Of a DNA stretch of 64,000 bases, positions 37,448-46,449 are shown one piece after another. Both the position numbers and the translations under genes were made by a program. The DNA lies in the IMG/VR virus record IMGVR_UViG_3300032286_001614, positions 1 through 64,000 of that record, one strand, 5' to 3'. The notes below the pieces were generated by a model, which worked only from the letters and a program-made list of their open reading frames with translations, searched no databases and was not told the origin of the DNA. The stretch is from a virus. The stretch's first letter is position 1, and each line of letters begins with the position of its first letter.

Positions 37448-40153
37448 TTAAAAAGTATATCCAAGCGCAACTAATAGTGTTTGTAAACGATCACGCAACG
37501 ATTGAGCTTCAGATTGTGTTAGCTTAGTTCCTTGTATATATGCGGCAATTCTTGCCGATGAGTATGTTCCAGTATCTATACCACCAGCAATACTTTTTGA
37601 TGCAAAAAGGCAAGGAACATAAGTTGGTGTATAAACTATCCTATTTGTACCTCTTGAATTTATTGTTGGGTTTGTGTCATACTGACTCCAATAATACACC
37701 GCTGCTGAGTTTGAAGCTGAACATACACCAATAGAAAAGCCTGTAGGGTCAGCGGGTAATGTTGAGCTGTAAGTACTACTATTCCTACCATAAGCAAAAC
37801 CAAAACGCACATCTGTTGATTTATAACGAATTGCTATGCTATTTGAGTTAAGATCGATAGAATTTGCTCCTATTAAACAATCATTACTATTAGAAGTAAG
37901 AGATTCAATTAAATATACACCATACGATAAGTTAGCGGTGCTACCAAAAGAACTTATTGGAGTTAAATTATCTAAATATTTAGAAGATCCATCTCCTTTT
38001 AATCCAATACTTGCACCTGTGCTATTGTAATCAGAACTTGTAAAGTTATTATTAGATAAAGTTCCGTTACCTTTTAATTTTACAAATATATTATTAAAAT
38101 TACTCTGACCAGCAAAAAGTCCATGATCTACTATTTTGTCCCATATACCATCGGCTTTAAGGCCAATAATATAATTAGCAATTGCTGTTTGTCCATTAAA
38201 ATTATAGGATGTATTTGAAAGATATTTCATTACATCTATATCATAATATTCATCAGCATAAGTCGTTGATAATCTTAAATTATAATCAGACAACTGTTTT
38301 CCATAATAAATGAAACTGGCAATAGTTCCATTAAAAAAATTATTTGAACTCAGATTTCCTACAGCTCCAAGAGTTAATCTATCAACAGATGGAATTGCTA
38401 CTGATAAATCTGAAGAAGTGCTACTACCATCATTTGATATAGATACATAATCTTTTGAATATGAAATTGCAAATTTATATGGATTGATTCCAAATAATTT
38501 ATTTGTTGAAAATTGCATATATTGGCCACCTGCCACAGTATTACCAATAGCATATATTATATTTTGCGAAGAAGTACTTGTGATAAATGCGCCAAAAGAT
38601 TCAGTAGCAGCTGAATTACTAATCTGAAATGGAAATAAGAATGCAGATGATGGTAAAATTTGTAATTGGCTTGCTTCTAAAAGTATAGTTCCTTGAGTTT
38701 GATTATACCAAGATGAAAAATTATTTCCAGTTACCTGAATTACATCTGCTGCGCGAGTTGTTGTTGCATTAATAGTTGGAATATATGAAGTAATAAATGA
38801 TCCTGCTTCAAGTTGCATTCCCCAATATAATGCACTAATTGATACCCCTGTATTAATTGATAAATCTGATACATTACTCACATGAAACTTTAATCCACTT
38901 CCACTTCCAGCCGAAGTAAATAAAGCAGAGATCCTATACCATCCATTACCATATGAAGTAATTACTGGACTACTAAACTCAGTTCCAGTTATAGATCCAA
39001 TTGTTCCATTTAGAATATCAAATGAAATCTGCTGTGTTGATGTAACATAATGACCAAATCCAACATATCTTGCACTTTCATATTTAACAAATGCGCTCAC
39101 TACATAAGCGACAGAGTTTGAAAACTGCGATGTTTCAGCTCTAGCTTGACTTCCTAATACAGATGTCATTCTTGTGGCATTATTTGTGCCATCTGGTGAT
39201 ATTCCCTGATTTGTAGATAAAGTTACATTTTGTAGATTCAGGTTAGTTCCGTCTGGGATACTTGGATAAATTAAATTTGTTCGTGATCCCTCTATTAATA
39301 AACCTAGTGATGAGTTAGTTAATGGATTATGTGTAAAACGAGGAGCACTTGCTGCTACATTTGTTGTTTTAACATATTGATTAGCAACCGAACCTGATTC
39401 GACCTGCACACGATCTATTGTCATTGTGGTTGCTCCAGATGCAGAACCATAAGTATCAAAATAAATAGCTATCCAACTTTGACTTCCAGTAGCTCCTGAT
39501 GTGACTGTGCGTGAAACACGTTTCCAACCATTCCCTAAATCTGTAATTGAGGCATTAGTATCTCCAGTTATAGATCCTGTAGTTATATCAAATGTTGTTT
39601 GAGTGATCGTTCCGTTATTACTAAATTCAAAAATAATTTTAGAAGTTGTTCCAGCTTTAACTATTGCCCATCTAGTTGTTATTGTGTTATTTGTAACAGA
39701 AACTGCATTTGATAAATAACTACCAACACCTGCTTGACAAGTAAAAAGACAAGCATTATTAGGTAATCCATTAAACCCTACTTGATTTTTAACACATGTA
39801 GATGTTCCAGATTTGGACCAATTTGCTGTATCAAAATCTTCACTGTATGTTTGAAGATTTGAAGGGATTAACTCAATTAATCCAGAACTGTTTACTTGAG
39901 TTCCACCACTACCTCTTGAAAAAGAAATTTGAGGTCCATTTTTATCTGGATTTAAAGTTTTTAAATTAGCAAAATTTCTATAAAAAGATATATTTTTCCA
40001 TATACCTAATCTTTTTTGTATTGTTATATTTCTATGAATATCAAATAATTGATTTAATGTAACTACTTGTCCATTATTCATGGATTGAGTTACTAATCTT
40101 TTTGCATCATTATCTATTCCATGCGCACGATAGCGAGGAGAAAGACGACTCAT
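37448..40153 (-). CDS. Large tail fibre/spike protein with lectin-like domains, 901 aa
   Basis: Same plan as 34765-36660: helical start, then ISFSRGSGGTQVNSSG, YSEDFDTANW and repeated beta-sandwich domains with GLLIEGSRTNLIYP, the terminal part including RIAAYIQGTKLT and LQTLLVALGY. The two fibres are paralogous in their first 300 residues. Probable adsorption protein. No AGTGTA element; probably read from the transcript starting near 41022. Confidence 0.7.
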   Translation of the reverse strand: MSRLSPRYRAHGIDNDAKRLVTQSMNNGQVVTLNQLFDIHRNITIQKRLGIWKNISFYRNFANLKTLNPDKNGPQISFSRGSGGTQVNSSGLIELIPSNLQTYSEDFDTANWSKSGTSTCVKNQVGFNGLPNNACLFTCQAGVGSYLSNAVSVTNNTITTRWAIVKAGTTSKIIFEFSNNGTITQTTFDITTGSITGDTNASITDLGNGWKRVSRTVTSGATGSQSWIAIYFDTYGSASGATTMTIDRVQVESGSVANQYVKTTNVAASAPRFTHNPLTNSSLGLLIEGSRTNLIYPSIPDGTNLNLQNVTLSTNQGISPDGTNNATRMTSVLGSQARAETSQFSNSVAYVVSAFVKYESARYVGFGHYVTSTQQISFDILNGTIGSITGTEFSSPVITSYGNGWYRISALFTSAGSGSGLKFHVSNVSDLSINTGVSISALYWGMQLEAGSFITSYIPTINATTTRAADVIQVTGNNFSSWYNQTQGTILLEASQLQILPSSAFLFPFQISNSAATESFGAFITSTSSQNIIYAIGNTVAGGQYMQFSTNKLFGINPYKFAISYSKDYVSISNDGSSTSSDLSVAIPSVDRLTLGAVGNLSSNNFFNGTIASFIYYGKQLSDYNLRLSTTYADEYYDIDVMKYLSNTSYNFNGQTAIANYIIGLKADGIWDKIVDHGLFAGQSNFNNIFVKLKGNGTLSNNNFTSSDYNSTGASIGLKGDGSSKYLDNLTPISSFGSTANLSYGVYLIESLTSNSNDCLIGANSIDLNSNSIAIRYKSTDVRFGFAYGRNSSTYSSTLPADPTGFSIGVCSASNSAAVYYWSQYDTNPTINSRGTNRIVYTPTYVPCLFASKSIAGGIDTGTYSSARIAAYIQGTKLTQSEAQSLRDRLQTLLVALGYTF

Positions 40154-40166
40154 ATCAAAAGAATAA

Positions 40167-40982
40167 TTAAGTTAACTCCCAGATGATAAGAGAAGTTCCG
40201 CTTACTGAAACATCCCCTAAATAACGATCATCGCTAAAACTTTGACCACCTTGACCAGTAACAGAACTTTGATTTAATATAAAATTAAAAGATCCAGTAG
40301 ATGCGGGAGAAGAAGAAAGTCTTACATATAATGGATTGCTTGGAGAAGTATTTTGAACATACCAAAATTTTCTTGCATTATTTGCATAAAGAGCAATTCC
40401 AGTTTGTAATGCAGAAGATCCAAAAGATCCAGAAATAGAAGAATTACTAACTAATGTTCCCTGTGGATTATAAGCTGTAACTGTATCATATTGATAATTT
40501 AAGTCAGTGCCTTCAGTAAGAACTGCTCCATTAACTTTATCAATATTTAAAATAGAACTTGCTCCACTGCCATAAGTTGGATTAAAACCACTTAAAACAT
40601 CAACAGCTCTTCCACCAATTGCCATGAAGTTGGTTGGAGAATAACCACTTGCATTATCAATACGAATTCCAGTAACACCAATAAAACTATTTATTAATCT
40701 ACCACTAATTGATGCTAAAAATAAAGTTCCACTTGTGTTAATTGATTCAAGTTGATCGGTATTTAAATTTATCCCAGAAAGATTTACAGAATCAATACTA
40801 ATATCGCTAGTCAAAGCTACTTTTAACGAGCCATCTGGATTAATTTGTAATGAAGACCATGCACCAGTTTGAGGATTTTGCGCTCCTGTGATTACAGCGG
40901 TTTGATCCCATCCATAAAGTGCCGATACGTTTTTAACTCCTTCTGGGGGAGCGGAATAATCTCTATTTCTTGAAGTGGCCAT
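40167..40982 (-). CDS. Structural protein, fibre/baseplate type, 271 aa
   Basis: Ser/Gly/Asn-rich beta protein with the phage-typical LQINPDGSLKVAL near the start and a terminal beta segment (GTSLIIWEL). First gene of the fibre transcript with its own AGTGTA element. Specific role unknown. Confidence 0.55.
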   Translation of the reverse strand: MATSRNRDYSAPPEGVKNVSALYGWDQTAVITGAQNPQTGAWSSLQINPDGSLKVALTSDISIDSVNLSGINLNTDQLESINTSGTLFLASISGRLINSFIGVTGIRIDNASGYSPTNFMAIGGRAVDVLSGFNPTYGSGASSILNIDKVNGAVLTEGTDLNYQYDTVTAYNPQGTLVSNSSISGSFGSSALQTGIALYANNARKFWYVQNTSPSNPLYVRLSSSPASTGSFNFILNQSSVTGQGGQSFSDDRYLGDVSVSGTSLIIWELT

Positions 40983-41021
40983 TGTAAAATAATTATAAGG
41001 TTAGTAAAGCTAAACAAATAT

Positions 41022-41027
41022 TACACT
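41022..41027 (-). promoter_or_regulatory. Late-type element AGTGTA before the fibre genes
   Basis: AGTGTAAT after seven As, 40 bases upstream of the ATG at 40982. Confidence 0.6.
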
Positions 41028-41031
41028 TTTT

Positions 41032-41442
41032 TTATGTGAAATAATATTTTTTCCAAAATTCAATACTTTCATTAAAACCTTCATCAGTAAGCTCTCTTGG
41101 AGAATATTTAATACCCCACATTTTTAATAATTTAAGAGAGTTTTTTATTGCACTCATTTCAGCTTCTATGATTAAATCTAAATCACTTTCTACTAAATGT
41201 TCTTCAAAAAATTTACGAAATTTACCATCTCTATAATCATTAAAATGTTGAAGTTCATGACATAAAACAGCACATCCATGATAAGTATATTTTATATCTT
41301 TATTTATTGTTATGATTATTTTTTTACAATCAAATAATCCATCGGCTCCATTATTCATTTCTCTATGATAAACTTTTATTCCTTTGCTTTTTATATGACA
41401 AAGGATTGCGTTATAAGGAGCCTTTGGATTTAACCATCCCAT
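41032..41442 (-). CDS. Zincin-type metallopeptidase-like protein, 136 aa
   Basis: The HExxH motif is HELQH in VLCHELQHFNDYRDG, with a possible third ligand in the following helix (IIEAEMSAIKN). Short, like M78/minigluzincin proteins. ATG at 41442 follows the PhoH stop by one base (TAAAATG) and is preferred to a TTG at 41451. Target unknown. Confidence 0.55.
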   Translation of the reverse strand: MGWLNPKAPYNAILCHIKSKGIKVYHREMNNGADGLFDCKKIIITINKDIKYTYHGCAVLCHELQHFNDYRDGKFRKFFEEHLVESDLDLIIEAEMSAIKNSLKLLKMWGIKYSPRELTDEGFNESIEFWKKYYFT

Positions 41443-41443
41443 T

Positions 41444-42214
41444 TTATTCAATTGATGGATCGTATACGCCTTCTATTCTATCTAGAATATAGCCAAGAAT
41501 AGGACTTCTAACGATATCTTTTCTAGTAAAAGAAAGCGCATAAATTCCATAATTCATACTCTCTTGATTATTAAATAAATCAAAATATCTTATAAATTCA
41601 ACTGGACCTCTAATATCAGCCTGAGATTCATCAGCTAAAAATATTAACTTTCCATATTTTCCTAAGCGACTAATGATTACTTTCATTTCGACTGGACCTA
41701 GATTTTGAGCTTCATCAACAATAACGAAACGAGCATTCCAATTTTGTCCACGAAGAAAGTTTGGGACTGTTCCGGCTATTCTATTTTCTTTAAGAAGCAT
41801 TTCAGCTTCATTTTTTGGTAATAATTCTTCAATTTTATCATAAAGAGGTGCTAAATAAGCATTTGTTTTTTCTGCTTCAGTGCCGGGTAAGTGACCTATA
41901 CTTTTGCCTACTTCAATTGGTGCTCTAATATATAAAATATCTGATTGTTGTTTATTACTAAGAGCAATTAAAGCAGCGTAAACAGCTAAAAATGTTTTAG
42001 AGCTACCTGCTGGACCTTTAAGGAAAACAACATTCGTTTTTTTATCTAAAATTACATCAAGAAATTTTTTTTGCTTCTCTGTAATATCTTCTCTATGATA
42101 TATAGATAATTCTTGTTTTAATTTATCTCTTTGTGGTATTTTTTGAGATCTATCTTTTTTTACTACTTCCGAATCTGTGAATACTTCTTCTTTGATTTGT
42201 TTTTTCTTAGACAT
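41444..42214 (-). CDS. phoH: PhoH-like ATPase, 256 aa
   Basis: Walker A is LKGPAGSSKTFLA and Walker B FVIVDEAQNLGPVEMKV, followed by IFLADESQADIR, the standard PhoH order. PhoH-like NTPases are common in phages, some fused to RNases. Start at the ATG 42214; the upstream TTG is less likely. Divergent from the ClpP gene, sharing the 42215-42363 interval. Confidence 0.85.
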   Translation of the reverse strand: MSKKKQIKEEVFTDSEVVKKDRSQKIPQRDKLKQELSIYHREDITEKQKKFLDVILDKKTNVVFLKGPAGSSKTFLAVYAALIALSNKQQSDILYIRAPIEVGKSIGHLPGTEAEKTNAYLAPLYDKIEELLPKNEAEMLLKENRIAGTVPNFLRGQNWNARFVIVDEAQNLGPVEMKVIISRLGKYGKLIFLADESQADIRGPVEFIRYFDLFNNQESMNYGIYALSFTRKDIVRSPILGYILDRIEGVYDPSIE

Positions 42215-42324
42215 AAGTTTTATCAACGAAAAATACCCTTAATAAGATTGATTATTTTAATTATTTTTTCTTTTTTAAAAGCCTATTTAATATGGTGTAA
42301 TTACTTTGTCTAAAAAAAACTTGA

Positions 42325-42354
42325 CTTGAATGCATTAAAATTTGTATTATTATA
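42325..42354 (+). promoter_or_regulatory. Sigma70-like promoter for the ClpP gene
   Basis: TTGACT, 18-bp spacer, TATTAT, ending about 10 bases before the ATG at 42364. Start site would fall very close to the gene. Confidence 0.6.
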
Positions 42355-42363
42355 TATACTATT

Positions 42364-43023
42364 ATGATAATCACAGCAAATGCTCCAGAAAATATTATCG
42401 AACATCCTGAAGATGGTCCAGCTAGATTTGCTAGACCAAAATACATAACAGTTCAAGAATTCGATGAATCAACAGCGACAAGATTTACAGAAGGATTTAA
42501 CTATTTGCTTAATCAACATCAATCTGTAATACCAATCTACATTTCATCACCAGGTGGCGCAATATTTAGTTTAATGGGTATTCGTGACTTAATTGCTTGC
42601 TCACCAAAGCCAGTTATCACATTTACTGCTTCAATGGCAGCTAGTTGTGGTGCGCTATTATTAGCTCTTGGAACTAAAGGATATAGATATGCTTCACCAA
42701 ACGCAATGATTCTTGTCCATGAAGCAAGCACAGCCTCAGAAGGCAAAACATCTGAAATTATCAATGAAGCTTTATATATTAAAAAGTTAAATGATGAATT
42801 ACTAGAATTATTAGCTCAAAATTCTAATAAATCAAAAGATTTCTATCAAAAACTTATTAAGAAAAATAATAATGCGGATTTATTCATTACTCCCACTCAA
42901 GCTAAAGAATGGGGAATCATAGATCATATTGCTGTTCCTAATATAGAAATGAATATCAGTGTGGACTATAAAGTAAAACCTCTTTATCCAAATAAGATAG
43001 AAAAAATAAAAAAAGTAAGATAA
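42364..43023 (+). CDS. clpP: ClpP-like serine protease, 219 aa
   Basis: Full ClpP core: IYISSPGGAIFSLMGI, TASMAASCGALLLALG with nucleophile Ser94, AMILVHEAS with His119, and ADLFITPTQAKEWGIID with candidate Asp172. ClpP forms a self-compartmentalised protease driven by a Clp ATPase; none is encoded here, so it would use a host ATPase or act alone. First gene of the plus-strand segment. Confidence 0.88.
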   Translation: MIITANAPENIIEHPEDGPARFARPKYITVQEFDESTATRFTEGFNYLLNQHQSVIPIYISSPGGAIFSLMGIRDLIACSPKPVITFTASMAASCGALLLALGTKGYRYASPNAMILVHEASTASEGKTSEIINEALYIKKLNDELLELLAQNSNKSKDFYQKLIKKNNNADLFITPTQAKEWGIIDHIAVPNIEMNISVDYKVKPLYPNKIEKIKKVR

Positions 43024-43171
43024 TATAGTGACATTATGGCACAAAAATAATCGCTAAATATTTTATTGATTATTTATTTATATTTATGTAAACTATTACA
43101 ATCAAATAATTTACATAAATTAAAATAGCCAAAATTATCGCTGGTATATAAATAGCTAAAATATTTTTACT

Positions 43172-43573
43172 ATGTATAATAATATATTACAAGAAAATAA
43201 CTGCAAAAACGAAAATTCAATAATCAACAATGATTTTAATTCTTTTGATGATTTTTTTAATAAAAGTTTTGAAAAATTAAATTATTCATATTCATCACGT
43301 TTAAAATTAAAGGAAATAGATTCTAATTATGAATTTGCAATTGATCTTCCTGGCTATTGTAATAAAGATATTGAAACATCAATTGATAATTATATTTTAA
43401 CTATTATTGCAAAAAATGAAAAACGTGGCGAAATAAAAAGAAATGTTTCTATTTCATCTATAAAAGATAATATTGATATAGAAAAAATTTCTGGAAAAAT
43501 AGAAAATGGTGTTTTGACTATTAAATTAGGCAAAATAGATAAGGAAAAATCTAAAAAAATAAAAATTGATTAA
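43172..43573 (+). CDS. Small heat-shock protein Hsp20, 133 aa
   Basis: Alpha-crystallin domain: YEFAIDLPGYCNKDIETSI, ILTIIAKNEK, a KRNVSISS strand and GKIENGVLTIKLGK. N-terminal arm is Asn-rich and short; the C-terminal IxI-like tail is reduced. Holdase chaperone also found in some T4-like phages, possibly protecting assembly. Followed by a terminator. Confidence 0.88.
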   Translation: MYNNILQENNCKNENSIINNDFNSFDDFFNKSFEKLNYSYSSRLKLKEIDSNYEFAIDLPGYCNKDIETSIDNYILTIIAKNEKRGEIKRNVSISSIKDNIDIEKISGKIENGVLTIKLGKIDKEKSKKIKID

Positions 43574-43577
43574 ATAA

Positions 43578-43599
43578 ATCCTAGTCAAAAAACTGGGAT
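43578..43599 (+). terminator. Terminator after hsp20
   Basis: Hairpin ATCCTAGT / ACTGGGAT with one G-U pair, followed by TTTTTT. Confidence 0.8.
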
Positions 43600-43623
43600 T
43601 TTTTATAAAATTTATAAAAAAAT

Positions 43624-43651
43624 TGACATATTATCTGTAAAATATATATAT
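43624..43651 (+). promoter_or_regulatory. Sigma70-like promoter
   Basis: TTGACA at 43624-43629, 16-bp spacer, TATATA at about 43646-43651, upstream of the ATG at 43660. Confidence 0.6.
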
Positions 43652-43659
43652 CATATGAT

Positions 43660-43959
43660 ATGGATTCAAAAAAATCTTGGCGTGAAAGAGATAAATGGTT
43701 AGAAATGGTTGGAGTATCTACTGATGATTTACTAAATGGATCTTATTATATAGAAAAACTTAAATATCCACCTTGGGATAAAAGAAATAATGGAAAATCA
43801 GATCAGGATACTGAGTTAAATAACAAAATTGGATATGGGAAATATGCACAAAAAAGTTATGAATGGGTAAAGAAAAATGATTCGCGCTACTTTGATTGGA
43901 TGTGTGAAAATATAAATAAATTTAGAATTGAAGCAGAAAAATTACAACTAATAGATTAA
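43660..43959 (+). CDS. Small protein with ExoX-C-like motif, 99 aa
   Basis: Residues about 58-90, GYGKYAQKSYEWVKKNDSRYF and DWMCENI, match the short domain found at the C-terminus of exodeoxyribonuclease X and in stand-alone phage proteins (KYKGKSFEEV...DPSYLRWM). Its role is unclear; probably nucleic-acid related. Confidence 0.65.
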   Translation: MDSKKSWRERDKWLEMVGVSTDDLLNGSYYIEKLKYPPWDKRNNGKSDQDTELNNKIGYGKYAQKSYEWVKKNDSRYFDWMCENINKFRIEAEKLQLID

Positions 43960-43973
43960 TTTAATATAAAAAA

Positions 43974-44402
43974 ATGAAAAATGAAAATAAAGAAAGTGTC
44001 CAACGTGAACCAGAAGAATTGGTAAGTTCATCAAAATACTTACTTGAATTAATCCAGATGGATTTAAATTTTGGGCGTAATGATACTATTGCTGCGCGAG
44101 CAAAAGCAGCTTTTGAATTAATCTATGAATTAGCTAATTTATATCAAGAAAAATCAAAAAAAGAAATAAATGCAGAAGATGCTATAGATTATTATCAGCA
44201 AAATGGATTTTCTTTTGAAAAACCAAGATCAGTAGGGCTTTATTCTTTTGTTTGCAAAGATTTTGATTGGGAACAAACGCTCGTAGCTATAACAAAAAAT
44301 GATTATCAAATTTTAAATGTTCACTGTGCTAAAATAGGCGAAAAATCTGTTGATCAATATTCAAATGATGTTAAATTTCCAATGTGGAAAAAATTAGCTT
44401 GA
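43974..44402 (+). CDS. Hypothetical protein, 142 aa
   Basis: Helical N-terminal half (ELVSSSKYLLELIQMDLNF, ARAKAAFELIYELANLY) and a beta C-terminal half ending FPMWKKLA. Converges with the next gene, overlapping it by 9 bases tail to tail. Family unknown. Confidence 0.65.
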   Translation: MKNENKESVQREPEELVSSSKYLLELIQMDLNFGRNDTIAARAKAAFELIYELANLYQEKSKKEINAEDAIDYYQQNGFSFEKPRSVGLYSFVCKDFDWEQTLVAITKNDYQILNVHCAKIGEKSVDQYSNDVKFPMWKKLA

Positions 44403-44807
44403 TTTAACATGATTGGAAAATTCGTAACCTGATTGTTGCGCCATAAAAAGAATAAAATCATGAATTGTTTTACATTTAGCCATTACTCCTACATTATTAA
44501 AATCTTCTTCGGTTAAATCAAATCCTTCCAGTATCATCCATTTTATTCTTCCGAAATCTTTTACTAAAAAGAATATTGAATTTGTATGTAAATCACGACC
44601 AACAAATCCAATTAGCCCACATTTTTTATTTTTAATTGTATAATAATAACTTTTTTTAATTTTTATTTCTAAAATTTCTAAAAATTTTAATAAATTATAA
44701 GTATTAATAAGACTAAGTTGCAAAGTTCTAATTTGATCATAAAGTTCTTTATCTTCAAATTCAGATTTTAAGATTAGGCCATGTATTTCTGTTGGTTTTT
44801 TTGCCAC
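44394..44807 (-). CDS. Hypothetical protein, 137 aa
   Basis: GTG start at 44807. Contains a helical segment (TLQLSLINTYNLLKFLEIL) and a beta part with IGFVGRDLHTNSIFFLVKDFG. No family recognised. An AGTGTA element ends 10 bases upstream. Confidence 0.6.
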   Translation of the reverse strand: MAKKPTEIHGLILKSEFEDKELYDQIRTLQLSLINTYNLLKFLEILEIKIKKSYYYTIKNKKCGLIGFVGRDLHTNSIFFLVKDFGRIKWMILEGFDLTEEDFNNVGVMAKCKTIHDFILFMAQQSGYEFSNHVKSS

Positions 44808-44815
44808 ATTTGATT

Positions 44816-44985
44816 TTACACTTTACGTGGACGCTTTATTAAAAAAAGCATTATTAAAAATATTCCCATAATTAAGCCATAACAAGAAGATTCGGGCATA
44901 ACTTGAAAAGGTGGACATTTTTTTGATTAAAATCAAACGGCTCACCAGAATATTCTATAACTATATTTTCTTTTTGTTCTTCCAT
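44816..44985 (-). CDS. PEP-CTERM-like mini-protein, possibly made by -1 frameshift
   Basis: A 37-residue frame starts at the ATG at 44985 and stops at 44872. A second frame (from 44899 to 44816) encodes MPESSCYGLIMGIFLIMLFL followed by IKRPRKV: a Pro-Glu motif, a membrane helix and a basic end, the layout of PEP-CTERM sorting signals. Seven As in CAAAAAAATG lie where a -1 slip would join the frames into about 56 residues (MEEQKENIVIEYSGE...NQKKCPPFQV). The second frame may instead be a separate 27-residue peptide. Treat as tentative. Confidence 0.35.
44817..44822 (-). promoter_or_regulatory. Late-type element AGTGTA
   Basis: AGTGTAAAATC, 10 bases upstream of the GTG at 44807; overlaps the stop of the mini-ORF 44816-44899. 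Confidence 0.5.
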
Positions 44986-45041
44986 AATACAATATACTAT
45001 ATTAAAGCTTATTTGAGTTAAATGCAAGAAAAATAATTAAT

Positions 45042-46100
45042 TTATTTTCTTTGATAATCTTTTAATATTTCATCTATATGTTTTATAACGGATAAATCAT
45101 CTACTTTTGTTCCATCTTTTTGATATTTTGTATTCCATTCAGAAAGAACTGGTTTTAATTCATTATATAAATCGGGCTTATCGTCTTTAATATCTTGCAA
45201 AGCATTTATTAAATTTTCATTAGTTTTATTACTAACCGTATGTCTTATTATTATTAAATAAGCAACATAAGCAAGACCGCATAAGAGAATAATATTAATA
45301 TGAAGCGGCTGAATAAAAGGGATTGCTAAAGCAATTGCCCCAGTAATTGCGCTAAAATACCCAGACTCTTTTCTAAAGAGCGGTAAATATATTGCGACTA
45401 ATAATCCAGCAAGAGAACAAATGCCAAGGGTAGTCATTATTAATTTTTTATTTGATTCAATATATTTTTTATCTTCAGCATTTGATTTTTCTTTATCAAT
45501 TAATTTATCATTAATATTATTTAATTCTTGTTGTTTATTGAATAATTTTTCATTCCCCGCACGTTCTATTTCTGATTTTTCCGCCTCAATTTTTTTGACA
45601 AGCTCTTCCTTCTCTTTGCTCGCGGCTACAAGTTCGGCATTTTTCTTGATAATTTTATCATTAGTTTTCTTTAAATCATCTAAAGAGGTAACTTTTTCAT
45701 CCAATTCCCTAGTTAAGCGAATATTTTCTTGATTAACTGCCTCTAAAGTCGGGCCGAGACCCAAAGACGCGAGTGCTTCCTTAACTCTATTGTTAACTAT
45801 AATATCTAATCTAGTAGGGATTTTATAAAACTTAAATGCATTATCTGCCGCCCAAACACTATTCGCGGCTGACTGTAACTGATTATTCTTATTAAGGATA
45901 ACATTGTTAAGACTTTCTTTAATCTCAATTTCCTTTTTATCAAGCGCAATTTTATTATTTGCTTGTATTTTATTTATTTCCTCTTGAATAACATCCTTCT
46001 TAACATAGCCCACTTTATTCAAAAAAGATTGACACCCCCCGGTTAAGATTACGAATGATAAAAATATTATGGAATATAATATGCGTTTGTTAGTATTCAT
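45042..46100 (-). CDS. Lipoprotein with coiled coil and membrane segments, 352 aa
   Basis: Signal peptide with lipobox LTGGC (Cys23). Residues about 30-210 are a Lys/Glu/Asn-rich coiled coil. Two or three hydrophobic segments follow around 222-290 (GICSLAGLLVAIYLPLF; AITGAIALAIPFI; IILLCGLAYVAYLIII). The tail is charged. A lipid anchor plus inner-membrane helices could link the two membranes, like a spanin-holin hybrid, but no family is recognised. An AGTGTA element lies 12-18 bases upstream, so likely late. Confidence 0.6.
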   Translation of the reverse strand: MNTNKRILYSIIFLSFVILTGGCQSFLNKVGYVKKDVIQEEINKIQANNKIALDKKEIEIKESLNNVILNKNNQLQSAANSVWAADNAFKFYKIPTRLDIIVNNRVKEALASLGLGPTLEAVNQENIRLTRELDEKVTSLDDLKKTNDKIIKKNAELVAASKEKEELVKKIEAEKSEIERAGNEKLFNKQQELNNINDKLIDKEKSNAEDKKYIESNKKLIMTTLGICSLAGLLVAIYLPLFRKESGYFSAITGAIALAIPFIQPLHINIILLCGLAYVAYLIIIRHTVSNKTNENLINALQDIKDDKPDLYNELKPVLSEWNTKYQKDGTKVDDLSVIKHIDEILKDYQRK

Positions 46101-46112
46101 TTAACTTTAAGT

Positions 46113-46118
46113 TACACT
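46113..46118 (-). promoter_or_regulatory. Late-type element AGTGTA
   Basis: TATAAGTGTAACTT, 13 bases upstream of the lipoprotein ATG at 46100; rightmost copy of the motif. Confidence 0.55.
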
Positions 46119-46343
46119 TATATATGTATATTGATTGTTCGATAAAGGTTTAATTTAAAATTCAACCGGGGATTTTTTCAAATCTACTTTATTAACAGAT
46201 ACCTGTTAATGATTAGATTTTACAAAAAGGGGTATCCCCCTTTTAAGATATGTATAGGGTATATAGAACATTTATTGAGGGAGAATAATAAAGCAAAAAC
46301 TCATCCTGAAGTTGATTAAAGCTTTTTTTCATTAAAAACTTAA

Positions 46344-46418
46344 AATAGTTGAATAAACGGATTTTTCCGTTACATATTGAGAATAGTTCAATAAACACGT
46401 TTTTTTAGTAGAAATTGA
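46344..46418. repeat. Two 37-38-bp tandem repeats (iteron-like)
   Basis: Units at 46344-46381 and 46382-46418 share AATAGTT(G/C)AATAAAC, a run of Ts and an ATTGAG end. They lie beside the TACGTA cluster in a non-coding interval. Confidence 0.65.
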
Positions 46419-46449
46419 GAATAAGGCCCGCCCGCTGGTTTGTCCGCCC

